Made by a program: the position numbers and the translations under genes
Assembly: GCA_019915135.1 (NCBI GenBank)
Contig: JAHLMK010000002.1
Location: forward strand, 1,302,001 to 1,366,000
Direction: 5' to 3'
DNA: 64,000 nucleotides
Source of the DNA: Strobilurus pachycystidiatus
Lineage: Eukaryota; Basidiomycota; Agaricomycetes; Agaricales; Physalacriaceae
Shown: positions 1 to 11,048 of the stretch, in pieces
Layout of the letters: every line of letters starts with the position of its first letter
Position numbering within the stretch: position 1 is the stretch's first letter
Notes under the pieces: model-generated
Told to the model about the DNA's origin: nothing
The model's input: the letters and a program-made list of their open reading frames with translations, nothing else
The model's database searches: none

Positions 1-55
1 ACTCTCATTCGGAGTATTAAGAGTTGTGTTGTTTGTTAGGTGTGATTCTACGCCT

Positions 56-2674
56 CTAAAATAACGTGCACATCAGCGCGTCCTGTGCCTCCTGTTCGAT
101 GTCTTGAATTTCCTGGACTATGGTCTGAGCCCGGTCGTCGCAAGACGCAGCGCCCTCTAAAGGTGGAATGCGCCGGGGCTCGCGCCCGGTCTTCAGCATG
201 TGCATTGAAAGTCCCGTGCTCGCGTTCACCGAAGACATCATGTTGAAACGGATAATCGGGAGTGCGTCGAACCAACCACGTTGCTTCCTGTCGGCAAAAT
301 ACCGCAGGCACTGAATCATAGTTCGGTTAGTACGTTCCGACAAACCGTCCGCTTGAGGATGGTAAGAAGAGGACACTTTAACTTTCATCCCCGTGAGTAC
401 CATAAGGGACTTCCAGAACTGCGATATCCACAGCTTGTCTCTGTCGCAGACAATGTTATCCGGCAAGCCATTCTCGCAATACCACTCTTTGAAGAAAATA
501 TAAGCCGCCTCGGGAGCGTTGATCGTGGTGTTGGTGGCGGCAAGTCGGACGTCAGCGCCCAGTCTACAAGTCATGGTCAAGATGCAGTCGCATCCCTTGT
601 CTTCGGGGAGAGGTCCGACAAAGTCAAGGCCGACTGATAACAATCGTCCATCGGGAACGGGTAGTGGGTGAAGAGGGCTCGATTTGCGTACTGTGGAGTC
701 CTTGTTCCGCTGGCAAGAGTCGCAGGCAGGGACATAGGCCTTCTCGAGGTCTCTTCGCATGTTGGGCCAGTAGTATGAATTCCGGAGCTGAGCATAAGAC
801 TTGTCAAAGCCAAAATGGCCAGCGTGATCATGCGCGAGCCGAAACAAGTCTTCGCGAAGAGTAGAGTGTCGAGGGATGATGAGACGTCCGTCCGTGTACC
901 ATAGACCATTTGAATTGGTAATGCCCGGGGGCAAGGCTCGTAGTTCGGCTAGTTTGACGCACCAAGGGTCGACCTTGTAGCCATCCTTGATCGTTTGAAG
1001 GTATTCCGAAGAGGAACCAATAGTGAGAACAGCGGCTATGGCTTGGGGTAAGGCCGGCCAAGTTGTGAAAGAAGAATCGTCCGGGACTTCGTGAGCGTAT
1101 CGACCGTTCTTCACACGAGACAAGGCATCGGCGCCAACGTTCTCGGCGCCCTTGATGTAAGCGATGGAGAGATCATACTGGGAAAGGAACTCTTGCCAGC
1201 GGAGTTGGCGTCGCGAGAGGTCCTTCTGAGTGTTGAAGTTTTCTAAGGTACGGTGGTCGGTCAGCACGAAAATCTGCATGCCTACACAGTCAGCGCGCCA
1301 TTTCTTTAGAGCGCGAACTATAGCCAGAAGTTCTTTCTCATGGACCGGGTAGTTCAGTTCTGCCGAAGAGAGCTGACCGGAGTCAAACGCCACAGGGCGA
1401 GCAGTTGCAAGGGAGGAACCCCACATTAAAATAGCGCCAGTGCGCCATTCGCTGGCATCACAAACCAGAAAGATTTTCTTATCCTCAGGGTTGTCATGAT
1501 CGATGACCGTAAGAACCTCGCGGCTGACGACAAGACGTTTAATGTTCAGGAAAGCGTCCTCGTGAGTCTCTGTCCAACCAGGGAAGGTTTTATCACACTC
1601 CTTCATAGTCAAAGGAGTTAGAACACGTGTATATTCAGCGAGGTTTTCGAGAAAGCCAGCCACGAACCGGACCATTCCCAAGAATCGTCGGGTTTCTTCC
1701 GAGGATCGGGGAGTTGGGTAGTTCAATATAGCATTCACTTTTGAGTTCTGAGCTTCCACCCCGTTCCCGGAGATATGGTAGCCCAAGAAGTCAATTTCAT
1801 CTTGGAAGAAATCACACTTGGCACGGTTGCAAAAGAGTTTGGCTTTCCGAAGAGCCTCCAGGATAAGGCGAACATGAATAGCATGTTCCTCGTCATCCTT
1901 CGATCAGATGATTATGTCGTCAAGGTAAACGTGGCAGAATTTTCCGATGTAGGAACGCAGGGCGGCGGTTACCCGTCGTTGTTGCACACTCGGGGCGTTC
2001 CGCAATCCCTGAGGCATGACCACCCACTCGTATAATCCGAGAGGCGTCATCACAGCAGTGAGTGGGATGGAATCTGGGTGTAAACGGGTTTGAAAGAATG
2101 AATCGGTCATGTCCATTTTCCCAAAAACTTTGCCCTTAGCACAATCAGCCAGTATCGTGTCTATTCTAGGAAGAGGGTGACAGTCTGGTATCGTGTTCGC
2201 ATTAAGCAGCCAGTAATCATTTACCCAACGTGGAAGAGCGGCAGGGTCCTTCTTTGGAATGAGGAAATCCGGCGATGTGTATTCGGAGCTAGAGGGTCTG
2301 ATACGGCCCGTGGCGAGATGTTTGTCGATATGTTTCTGCCATGCCTCCTTGTGTTTACGGGGAGAAGCATAGCTTCGAGCAAAAACTGGGGAGCTGTCTG
2401 ACTTGAGATTGATCTCGCAAACTATGTCCGTAGGGAGCTCGTCCACATGCGGAATGTCACCGAAAACATCCGCAAATTGATCGACAAGTTTGGCGGAAGC
2501 AAATGCTCTTTGATCGCGTTTCTGAGCCAAGGTCTCGACGCGTTCGACATGAGTTCTGAGTGCCGCGACTGCGTCAATGCAGGAGACTGGCTCAGGTGCC
2601 ACATAATACTTCTTGAGTTGCTTTTTCAGTACCTTGTTAAAAGCGAGGTGCAACTTGCATTCAAAAAGCCTTTT
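56..2674 (-). pseudogene. pol: Gypsy-1 pol: reverse transcriptase, RNase H and integrase, broken by an in-frame stop
   Basis: The part at 2653-1904 is the RT palm, with the first catalytic Asp in KMDMTD and the active-site YLDD followed by III. A TGA at 1904-1906 stands where the family has Trp (DDIIIWS). The same frame stays open through the stop and resumes to 56. The 1786-56 part has RNase H (FLVCDASEW, HEKELLAI, LTDHRTLE), an H2C2 zinc motif (HDHAGHFG then CDSCQRNK) and an integrase DDE core: Asp in GLDFVGPLP, Asp in VCDRDKLW, Glu in ADGLSERTNR. Near 64 the frame appears to shift, since DALM is followed by ARYFRG in another frame. The element is inactive as it stands. Confidence 0.88.
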
Positions 2675-4825
2675 CTATTTAGGGCTGCGGACGTCAGGGA
2701 CAATCGGAGCCTTTGGGTTCATGAGGTCTATCCCGGAATCCTTGTTAATAACCGTACGCGCCTCGTAATCTGTAACGAGGCGATTATGAGTCAAGAAAGG
2801 CAGTCCGAGGAGCAACGGAGTACATAAAGAATCTGATATTAAAGCTCGTACAGAGCGACTCGTAAACTTGGAAATAGGGTCCGACAAGGTAATATTGACA
2901 TAATGTGTATACTCGAGGCATGCGGAAGTAGAGGCAAGGGACGCAAAGACGGGTTCAGGGAGGCGGTGGCGCTTGAGATTATTCTGTTCAACGATGTCCG
3001 CCCTGATCAAAACAAGGTGAGCACCGTCGTCTAGAAGATAATCCACCGACACGTCAGGACGCTCGTGCACGTGAAGTCCCGCCTTCCAGATGAAGTGCGG
3101 CACGCGCAGCGGCGCCTCGTCTGACGTGGGCTCGGGAACAAAGGGATTGCTTACCTTCTTCGCAAAGAAGTCGGTAATTTTGGAGGGAACGCCAGCCGGG
3201 TTGAGCCTGGTCGCCGTGTCCAGAGGAGTCCAGTTGATATCCTGCGATAGGGACAAGTCATGTCCGAAGACACCTGACCAGTCGCCGGAAGAGTCGCTAG
3301 CAGGTTCAATAACTGCCGCTATGGGTTGCGAGGTAGGCTTCTTGGAGCCTGACGGTGCGCCGGGAGTAGACGTAGAATATACAAACGATCCCGACGCAGT
3401 GTGGGACACCGGTAGCGGAGAGAAGAAAGCGGCTATGCTGTCCAGGTTCAAAGGTCCCGAGGAAATGTATTGAGAGATGTCGTCTAAGGGCTGAATAGCG
3501 GCGATGGGCGCCGATTTCTGGAATTTGACAGAGCCAAGGATGGCGTTGTAGGTGATGGGGCGATTGGTTTTCGTGTGAACTGCTTTTGCGTTGGAAACCA
3601 TAGCGTCCGTGAGAGGCTGGTGAGGGACCTTGAGCTGGGGTCCTTCCTGATTGGTGCAGTTGTATGAATAGTGACCAGCGAACGCTACGCGGCACCGGCG
3701 ACACATTTGTAGTTCTGTGAACCGGTCGGCAATCTTGGGATCCTTCGCGACCAAGGAGTTGTATCCCGGGCACGGGTAGAAGCCGTCCGCGTTTGGAACG
3801 TCATAGCGGACTGTGGTGCTGGAGGTAGAGGCAAAGGAGGATTTGGGTTTCTCGAAGGAGGTGCGGGGTTTCTTGTTCTGATCGGCGGAAGGGTAATGAG
3901 AGGAGGTGTTGCCGCGCTTCAGCGCTGCCATCTCTTTCTCCAAGCGTTCATACGTTTTTCGGACTTGCTCCATCTCATCCGCCTTCTTCTTGTCCCTGGC
4001 ACGATACTTCGTGTCGAGGGCGCTGATCTTGAGAGACCACGCGTCGAAGGCGAGAGAAATCAGGACGCCCTTGTTCTTGACGTAGTCACGGAAGTCGGGG
4101 GAGAGGGCATTGTGCAAACGAGATTTGATTGTCTCGGAAGAGAGGTGGTGGGCGGAACCGATGAGTAGATCGTTAAGTTCCGAAATGCGGTCAACGAGTG
4201 CCGAGAACGAGTGCTCGTCTACCTGATCCTGACGAAGCTCGTCTATGAGGGCGAGCACGCTGTCCTGCCACGTATCGCCGATGGCGTGGTCGAGGATCGC
4301 AGTCGTGAAAGCCTGAGCCGCCAGTTGGAGCAGATCGTATCGCTTGGTCGTGAAGTATTTCACGCTGTACTCGGCTCGGAAGGCGTTCATCAACACGCCC
4401 CTCCTCTTGGATTCGTCGAAGATGTCCTTGTTGTTGCAATATGAGGACACGGCCGAGTGTAGAATGAGGAACTGTTCGATGGTAATGCGGCGTGATTTGG
4501 TATAAGGAGGGTTCTTGTGATCACCGTCGGTGATGGCGTCGTTGGTGGTAGGAGACATGGTGTATGACGACGAAGAGGACGCGGAGGAAAGTGAAGTGTC
4601 TGGAAATGGGACAGGAGGCGAGGGAGGGCGGGGTACGAGGGCGATATTCCTGAGAGTTTGCGCGAGAGCGTCTGGGTTGTCAACGTATGGGAGGACGTTT
4701 CTGTTGGAGTTGCGCGTTGACCGAGAAGTCCGTGAGGCCGTTGTGAAACAAACGTCTGAGTCAAGGGTCAGAGGTATTCCTGGGCGGACAAAGGGGATTG
4801 GGCAAGGATCTGGGGTCCGGGGCAA
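2675..4825 (-). pseudogene. gag: Gypsy-1 gag and aspartic protease
   Basis: The frame holds 716 codons. The N-terminus is Ser/Pro-rich and precedes a helical Gag core; a Lys/Glu-rich coiled coil lies near residues 270-305. A CCHC-like knuckle, CRRCRVAFAGHYSYNC (CX2CX6HX4C, longer spacing than the usual CX4H), is at about 3650-3712. The last 120 residues look like a retropepsin, with LLDDGAHLVLIR near 3010-3050 and LLLGLPFL. Protein-like sequence starts at 4825 on a TTG; the first in-frame ATG is at 4556-4558, so the true start is uncertain. The frame ends in TAG at 2675-2677, directly in frame with RT. The TAG is either a mutated Gln codon or a stop between Gag-PR and Pol; I favour mutation. 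Confidence 0.82.
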
Positions 4826-4834
4826 GGGTCACCA

Positions 4835-5017
4835 GGTAGATTTCACGTAAACACGTAAAAATCTTCTGGGCGAGGTCCACGGACGCGAGGAATCTTGCGT
4901 AACCGGGCTCGGGGACAGTGGAACGTGTGAAGGGTGCAGGAGGAAGTAGAGGCGATTTTGAAAGGAACGGGGAAAGGCGAGTCGTTAAAAAGTGATTTTT
5001 AACACTCACAACGTTGC
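4835..5017 (-). repeat. Gypsy-1 LTR, gag-proximal part
   Basis: This noncoding stretch lies between the gag frame and the A1 insertion. On the minus strand it runs into TGGTGACCCTTGCC at about 4834, a plausible tRNA primer-binding site because it starts with TGG, the complement of a tRNA CCA end. I infer it is the downstream part of the 5' LTR that continues at 6207. The partner LTR is outside the window, so the assignment is not proven. Confidence 0.45.
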
Positions 5018-6206
5018 TCGAAATAAAAGCGGATTCCAAGGGTAGGGAGCGTTTTCAAAGGCCTCTGCACCTCTCACACACTCTCTCATACTGTCTGAGC
5101 TCACTCAGTACAGTCTGGCACTGAGCAGCAGTGTTCTCATTGTGGTATCTCAACTTTCTCCAAATGAGCTCAAAATCATTTGGCAGTAAATCGCAAATCA
5201 CAAGACATCGGTCATAGCTACCATGTTGCTAATTGCACTCTCGAGTCCCTCATGATGTCCCGGACCCATCCTATGAGTTTGGACATGTCACATCATCATG
5301 CCCATGTGTGGTATCAACTTTTCTCCAAATGAGCTCAAATGCATTTGCGAGTGATTTCCATTTTTGGAGATGTAGCCTCATGCTACTGACTTCCTTTCTT
5401 GACCTATTAGCCTCAAGGCTATCTCCCCTACCTAGGGATGCTATCTCCGATCACAGGAGCTGTCAATCATGACAGCATCTGTCAATCATTTCCAGAAGAT
5501 CACTTCTGATGCCATGTGTTAACTTACCCATATCTCAGCCATGTGACATGGAATAACTTCGCACTTTCCCAGGATCAATCTGTCATCATCTGGCCTAGGC
5601 CCAGTGCTGTCTGTCAGCTGATGCTGGGTCTAGGGCGCCCCAGAGTTGCGAGTTTGATCCCCACTGTGTTGCACCTTGCTTCCTGCCTTCATCTTCGCAT
5701 TTTGGCTCTGCAAGGTTTGCACACAGTGTCCCTCCAGTTCTGCTCACAGGAACTGATGCTCCTTTCACCAGTGTACACTTTGGACAGTCTCTAGCCCTCC
5801 CTGCTGTCTGCTACAGCTAGATCTAACTCGATCTTTCACTGCTGTCCATTGTCACTGGTATGCTTATCCAACTTGATTTCGAGTTGATGCCTTATCTTGT
5901 GCACAGTGTCCAATCCCTGCCTGCTCCCACGCTTCCTGATAGCGTCGCACTTGGGATTCTGTGCACAGGTGTGTCCCCAGTCCACTCTCCATAGGCTACA
6001 AGCTCAATTTCGCTTCTGTGCTCAGTTTAGCTTGCTCTGCCTTTGTTTCTACTTTCCCACCCTCCACTCCCTGTAATTGTATCTAGTTTCTTGTATGTAC
6101 TTGTATTAGTTCAATGTAGTACATAGCCAGTCACGATCCGCGTAATTTATAGGCCCTTGGGCCCGTTTTAGCCTAACTTCATCAGTGTGAACCTTTAAGC
6201 ATTGGC
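5018..6206 (+). repeat. Repeat A, copy A1 (1,189 bp, unclassified mobile repeat)
   Basis: The repeat begins TCGAAATAAAAGCGG and ends TTTAAGCATTGGC. Near full-length copies occur at 6792, 11598, 16404 and 21210 (inverted) and 24282 (direct), with fragments elsewhere. It has no convincing coding capacity, no terminal inverted repeats, no TG...CA ends and no visible target-site duplication. A GGCCC-TT-GGGCC hairpin lies near the 3' end. A tRNA-Leu-like stretch lies at 5614-5661 (GGTCTAGGGCGCC, then B-box-like AGTTTGATCCC). Here it splits the LTR of Gypsy-1. It could be a non-autonomous element, or the terminal repeat of the tyrosine-recombinase retrotransposon at 25420-28522. Confidence 0.8.
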
Positions 6207-6562
6207 GTAAGATGTCGCGCTCGGTGCTTCGCAGCTACCAAATATGAATCTTTCAAAAAGTGAAACCCAGTTATACGGGGCACACTGGATTGAGGTTCGG
6301 AGACGAGTGACAACGAAGACGAAGAGAGCCGAGATCACGCGAAGAGAAAGATTAGCGCGTGATATATTTGTAAGACTGAAAGTAGGAGGGAAAGAAGAGA
6401 AGAAGGAGGAACGTGTGGCGTAGCGCTATATAAGTAAGATCGGAACGATCACGTGTACGAGAAGCCATAGCATGTTTACAATCCGGAGAATAAGACGTCT
6501 CGGGCGAGTAAACATTTGTGATTGAGAGGAGGATGGTGGCGTCACCCGACGGCAAATATTAC
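6207..6562 (-). repeat. Gypsy-1 LTR, promoter-proximal part
   Basis: This is the continuation of the Gypsy-1 LTR beyond A1. On the minus strand it carries a TATA-like box at 6426-6433, as expected for the U3/R region. The right limit lies near a GACGGCA/TGCCGTC inverted repeat at about 6538-6567. The boundary is uncertain. Confidence 0.4.
6426..6433 (-). promoter_or_regulatory. TATA-like box in the Gypsy-1 LTR
   Basis: The minus strand reads TTATATAG inside the inferred LTR, in the right orientation to transcribe the gag-pol frame at 4825-56. It is called from the motif and its position only. Confidence 0.4.
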
Positions 6563-6791
6563 TGACCGAATGCCGTCGATATCAATGATTCTGAGGCCAA
6601 CGGTGGCATTCTTAACTCAAAAGGACTTATTGTTGGAGGGTGGGTGAATCCTTAAAAGCAATGTGAAGGTTTGACTCAGCATTCCCAGGGAAGCTTGAGC
6701 TTGCCCTGGGAACATCGAGAGCTGATCAATCCCAGTTGCTAGTTGCTGCAGCCTGAAGGGGGGTGTTTGTGAAAGAGGTTCAAGCCCCCGT
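6563..6791 (+). mobile_element. 3' end of a copia-like element, with polypurine tract
   Basis: A purine tract GAAGGGGGG (6755-6763) is followed by TGTTTGTGAAAGAGG, the usual layout of a polypurine tract and 3' LTR start. The LTR is cut after about 28 bp by A copy A'1. Its start differs from the copia LTR at 7986, so it belongs to another family or a diverged copy. A strong hairpin (TTCCCAGGG/CCCTGGGAA, 6682-6712) lies upstream. No intact coding sequence remains. Confidence 0.35.
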
Positions 6792-7980
6792 GCCAATGCT
6801 TAAAGGTTCACACCGATGAAGTTAGGCTAAAACGGGCCCAAGGGCCTTTAAATTACGCGGATCGTGACTGGCTATGTACTACATCGAACTAATACAAGTA
6901 CATACAAGAAACTAGATACAATTACAGGGAGTGGAGGGTGGGAAAGTAGAAACAAAGGCAGAGCAAGCTAAACTGAGCACAAAAGCGAAATTGAGCTTGT
7001 AGCCTATGGAGAGTGGACTGGGGACACACCTGTGCACAGAATCCCAAGTGCGACGCTATCAGGAAGCGTGGGAGCAGGCAGGGATTGGACACTGTGCACA
7101 AGATAAGGCATCAACTCGAAATCAAGTTGGATAAGCATACCAGTGACAATGGACAGCAGTGAAAGATCGAGTTAGATCTAGCTGTAGCAGACAGCAGGGA
7201 GGGCTAGAGACTGTCCAAAGCGTACACTGGTGAAAGGAGCATCAGTTCCTGTGAGCAGAACTGGAGGGACACTGTGTGCAAACCTTGCAGAGCCAAAATG
7301 CGAAGATGAAGGCAGAAAGCGAGCTGCAACACAGTGGGGATCAAACTCGCAACTCTGGGGCGCCCTAGACCCAGCATCAGCTGACAGACAGCACTTGGCC
7401 TAGGCCAAATGATGACAGATTGATCCTGGGAAAGTGCAAAGTTATTCCATGTCACATGGCTGAGATATGGGTAACTTAACACATGGCATCAGAAGTGATC
7501 TTCTGGAAATGATTGACAGATGCTGTCATGATTGACAGCTCCTGTGATCGGAGATAGCATCCCTAAGTAGGGGAGATAGCCTTGAGGCTAGTAGGTCAAG
7601 AAAGGAAGTCAGCAGCATGAGGCTACATCTCCAAAAATGGAAATTACTCGCAAATGCATTTGAGCTCATTTGGAGAAAAGTTGATACCACACATGGGCAT
7701 AATGGTGTGACATGTCCAAACTCATAGGATGGGTCCGGGACATCATGAGAGACATGACGATGCAATCAGCAACATGGTAGCTATGACCGATGTCTTGTGA
7801 TTTGCGATTTACTGCCAAATGATTTTGAGCTCATTTGGGGAAAGTTGAGATACCACAATGAGAACACTGCTGCTCAGTGCCAGACTGTACTGAGTGAGCT
7901 CAGACAGTATGAGAGAGTGTGTGAGAGGTGCAGAGGCCTCTGAAAACGCTCCCTACCCTTGGAATCCGCTTTTACTTCGA
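6792..7980 (-). repeat. Repeat A, copy A'1 (inverted, first in the array)
   Basis: A full-length 1,189-bp copy, opposite in orientation to A1. Up to about 7612 it differs from A'2-A'4 at many sites (near 6846, 7220, 7325, 7402, 7441, 7565 and 7612). From about 7620 to 7980 it is identical to A'2. That mosaic pattern fits a crossover inside the repeat. The left flank is copia-like LTR sequence, unlike the flank of A'2-A'4. Confidence 0.9.
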
Positions 7981-7985
7981 GTAGA

Positions 7986-8269
7986 TGTTGGGACAGGTCC
8001 CTTAGTCTTATCTGTGTTATTGTTGCTTGTGTACCAATTCCCTTGCGAAGTCTTAGTTAGCCTATGGTCTTACCCCGCCTTCAGCCGTTTGTCATATACG
8101 TCGTCTGAGGAGTAAGTGCCCCTAATTATTCTTTGTAGCCTATCACTTATCTATTACCTAGCTGTACTCATCGTTGTATTCCTTATAGGTCATTAGAGCC
8201 GTTTGTCATACGCGTCGTCTGAGGACTGTACTCATCGTTGTATTCCTTATAGGTATACTCGGCCTAACA
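7986..8269 (+). repeat. Ty1/copia 5' LTR (284 bp), unit 1
   Basis: It starts TGTTGGGACAGG and ends GGCCTAACA, giving TGTT...AACA ends. GGTTATGGGC follows at once at 8270-8279 and matches the copia-type primer site for an internal cut of initiator tRNA-Met. The LTR contains two short internal duplications: GCCGTTTGTCATAYRCGTCG at about 8082 and 8198, and TGTACTCATCGTTGTATTCC at about 8162 and 8226. Five bases (GTAGA) separate it from A'1 and may be half of a target-site duplication. Confidence 0.75.
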
Positions 8270-8279
8270 GGTTATGGGC
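8270..8279 (+). other. Copia primer-binding site (half initiator-tRNA-Met type)
   Basis: GGTTATGGGC lies immediately after the LTR end. In Drosophila copia the primer is an internally cleaved initiator tRNA-Met that anneals to GGTTATGGGC-type sequence. The match and its position are seen directly; use of the same primer is inferred. Confidence 0.6.
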
Positions 8280-8314
8280 TTGCCCTAGACTGGCTCACGA
8301 CCCGCGTATTACAT

Positions 8315-11048
8315 TTGCTCAATTGTTCGCATCCCGCGTTTGTCTCCGAGGTTCCAGATCCTTACGGCAACACATTTTCTTCCACGGAACGGCATTTATG
8401 CAGCATCCCTGCAATGCTGATCAGGGATATCAACGGCAAGCGTCTTCTCTCGTCTCGCTCTTACAATTTGCAATTACGATCCGTTCTGGAAAGCCAGTAC
8501 CCTCTCGTCCTCTCGAACCAGCCGCTCGCCCACCAGCACTCGGAATTGCCCCAGCAAATGCCTGGTCAATCACAGCCTCTCGCTATGTCAGCTCATCAAA
8601 ATAATTTTCACTTTGCTCCACAACCGGCTCCCGGTTACTCGACTGCCTCCGTTCCGGCTTTCTTTCCCACAATGCCCCTTGGCCCACTAAACATGCCGAC
8701 AATGTACTCCTTCTGGTCCGCCGGTAATCTGAACCCGCATTTTGACCCTACTACGTTCTAGACGCAACATTCACCTCCATATTTTATGCCGACTCCATTT
8801 GTGTACGGCGCGCTCTCCTACCCAATGGCTCCACCGGGCTTTAACGCGATGCCGCTCAATTGTCCAGTCCCGCCGCCGCCGCCTGTCCTGCCTCGTCGTC
8901 AGCTGCCCTCGCCTCACCCTAGCGAGCACTCGTCCAGCTCTTTGGAGTCTACCAAGTTTCCCGAGGTACCAGAACCTGGCCCTCGCGTCACTCATGGTCT
9001 GAACAACCCTTATGCGCCCAGGACGCCGTGTCTTCTGATATACGAAAGGCGCAGTTTTCTCAAGCGTGGCGGAGTTGGCGGATATGGGGATGGTGGACAT
9101 GGGGGTGGTGGCCGCCATGATAGTCATCCTGTGCAGCCGCCTCCGATCCCTCCTCACCCTACGGTGGTTGCTGGACCTGCCCAGCCGCAGACCCAGGAAA
9201 GTAGTTGCTACACCATCCCCTCATTAACTGGTGTACCCGAGCTGAAATGTGGCTTATCTGGGACAAAGCCACTCAAAACATTCTCCATGCGTCAAACGTT
9301 GTCAATCACATCACGGTCCAGGATACAGCGACTTCATCTCTTGCTCCAGACTCTCGCCGTCTCCCGTCCTTTTGCCCTACCATTCATCAATTCTCTACCC
9401 CCGCTGAGCTGAAAGCTCGCAATGACTAGATGGCTAAGGATGGCCTAGCATACTCAATTCTTACTGGACATCTTTCGGAGGACATCATGCATACTATTCC
9501 GCGTCTCAATGATGGCATCACTGCCCGCGACGTCCTTCTCAAACTCCAACGCGCATTCAGTGGTGGTCAGTTCTCAGCTACGCACCTCCGCTTCCTTGAG
9601 ACGTCCGCCCAGAAGTATCAACTTGTTTCCACTCCTGACTATCTCATGAAGTGGCGCATCGCCATTCAGGCGATCCAGTCCAGCGAGTCTTACAAGAAAA
9701 CTCCTCGCAAAATTGCCAACTGCATCGCAAAATCCTACCCTCGACTCTCGATTGATGGATCCTGCAAACAAGATTTGCGGTCACCTCGAGGATCCCGACC
9801 ATGTTATTGACTTGGCCTACGTCCAACAGTTGCTCAAGCGCCTTGAGACAAACTACTTGGCATACCTGGCCGACCTGGCCAAAAGAAGTGTTCATACTGA
9901 CGCTCCTGCTCCTCGCGACAAGTCCAGCAAGAGCAAGTCGCTATGTGTGGGTGCAGCATGTACCGCCACTCACTGCTCGTATCCACAGTGCCCGCACCCG
10001 CACGGGCATTCTCTTGAGAAGTGCCGCGCCGCTGCTAGAGTAAAAGAAGGAGGAGGTCAGGCAAACATTCCCGCCAAAGCGTCTATGACTCGGGTTGAAG
10101 AAATTACTATTGCTACTGCTACTACCCCAATTACTGCAGCCAAGAATACACGTGTTGTTTCCTCGTATTCCTTGCGCTTCACTGAGCCTCTTCTCCCCTC
10201 TGCCTCTCCTCTTTGCGATCTCAAGAACAATCCTGCCTTATTCTCTTCACTCATCTCTGAGTTTGCTGGCGTCTTGGACTCTGCCACGACTTATCATCTT
10301 ATCAACGACAAGTCGTTCTTCCACATCTACTTTCCCTCCCAAGCCATGGAAGTCGGTCCTGTGAGCTCTGGTGTTCTTGAAACCTGTGCCATGGGCGAGG
10401 TTCGGCTCCTGATCACCGTCTCTGACCCTTCAGGCGTTGTGGCTGGTGTTGAATGGCATTTCAAGGAGTGCCTTCACGCCTCCAATGCCCCCACCAATCT
10501 GATCTCTGTGGGCGCAATGACGGAGAATCACTTTTGTATTGTCATTAGACACAACAAGACAAAGGTGTATCTTCCTTGCTCTTCACGCAATCGCTCTGAG
10601 CCTAGCTCATACTTCCACGCCGCTGTTCAGAAACGCCTATCTTGGGTGAAGTGCACAGTCATCCCGCCACCTCTTCCTCCATCGTCTCTAACGAGATTGT
10701 CAACGGCATTGGGCGCGTCGATGGCGTTGTTCTCAAAGACCGTGCTCATGACAAGGAGGATTACTGCGTGGACTGTACTCGGGCCAAACTCAACCGTGGT
10801 CCATATCAGTCCAATCTTGGTCGCGCGGATGACATTCTGGATTGCCTGCATGTCGATACTTGCGGTCCCATGCCTGTCAAAAGACGCAAGAAAAAGAAAC
10901 ATCTCACTGTTCTGCTGGACGAGGCTAGTTCCTACAACGCCGTTGCCCCTTTGGTCAAACGCATCAATTCCGTACCCTTCATCCAGAAAACTCTCGTCAA
11001 ATGGGAGCGCTCTACGGGTAAGGTTGTTTGCACGTTTCGATGTGATGA
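8315..11048 (+). pseudogene. Ty1/copia gag-protease-integrase relic, array unit 1
   Basis: The Pro-rich N-terminal region (from 8315) has an in-frame TAG at 8759-8761. The Gag core is at about 9205-9810 and has a TAG at 9427-9429 where the family usually has Trp before the AKD motif. A frameshift follows near 9720. A zinc-knuckle-like motif (CPHPHGHSLEKC) is at about 9990-10024. The protease is at about 10270-10570 (DSATTYHLIND) and is followed by another frameshift near 10640. Integrase begins with CVDCTRAK and the first catalytic Asp in HVDTCGP (10854-10856). It is cut right after the second Asp (TFRCDE) by an A fragment at 11049. RT and RNase H are absent. It cannot encode a functional polyprotein. 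Confidence 0.85.

Larger units (their letters stand above)
1..6562 (-). mobile_element. Gypsy-1: Ty3/gypsy LTR retrotransposon, cut by window edge and by repeat A1
   Basis: Reading leftward on the minus strand the order is LTR (6562-6207, then 5017-4835), gag-protease (4825-2675) and RT-RNase H-integrase (2653-56). This is the standard Ty3/gypsy order. Gag-protease, RT and integrase lie in one reading frame, separated only by in-frame stops, so the ancestor probably made one Gag-Pol polyprotein. The 3' LTR would lie left of base 1 and is not seen. The LTR is interrupted by the 1,189-bp repeat A1 (5018-6206). The right boundary near 6562 is an estimate, because the partner LTR is missing. Confidence 0.75.

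Noticed and set aside
5516..5794. Open frame of 92 codons in repeat A (also at 7204, 12010, 16816, 21622, 24729)
   Set aside because: It is repeated only because A is repeated. It crosses the tRNA-like segment, has no domain and changes in A'1 without sign of selection.
5018..6206. Helitron identity for repeat A (it begins with TC)
   Set aside because: It lacks a CTRR 3' end and a hairpin close to that end, and the flanks are not A/T insertion sites.
8771..9157. Minus-strand frame of 128 codons, Arg-rich, in each copia unit
   Set aside because: Antisense shadow of the Pro/Gly-rich Gag region; its composition follows from the sense strand.
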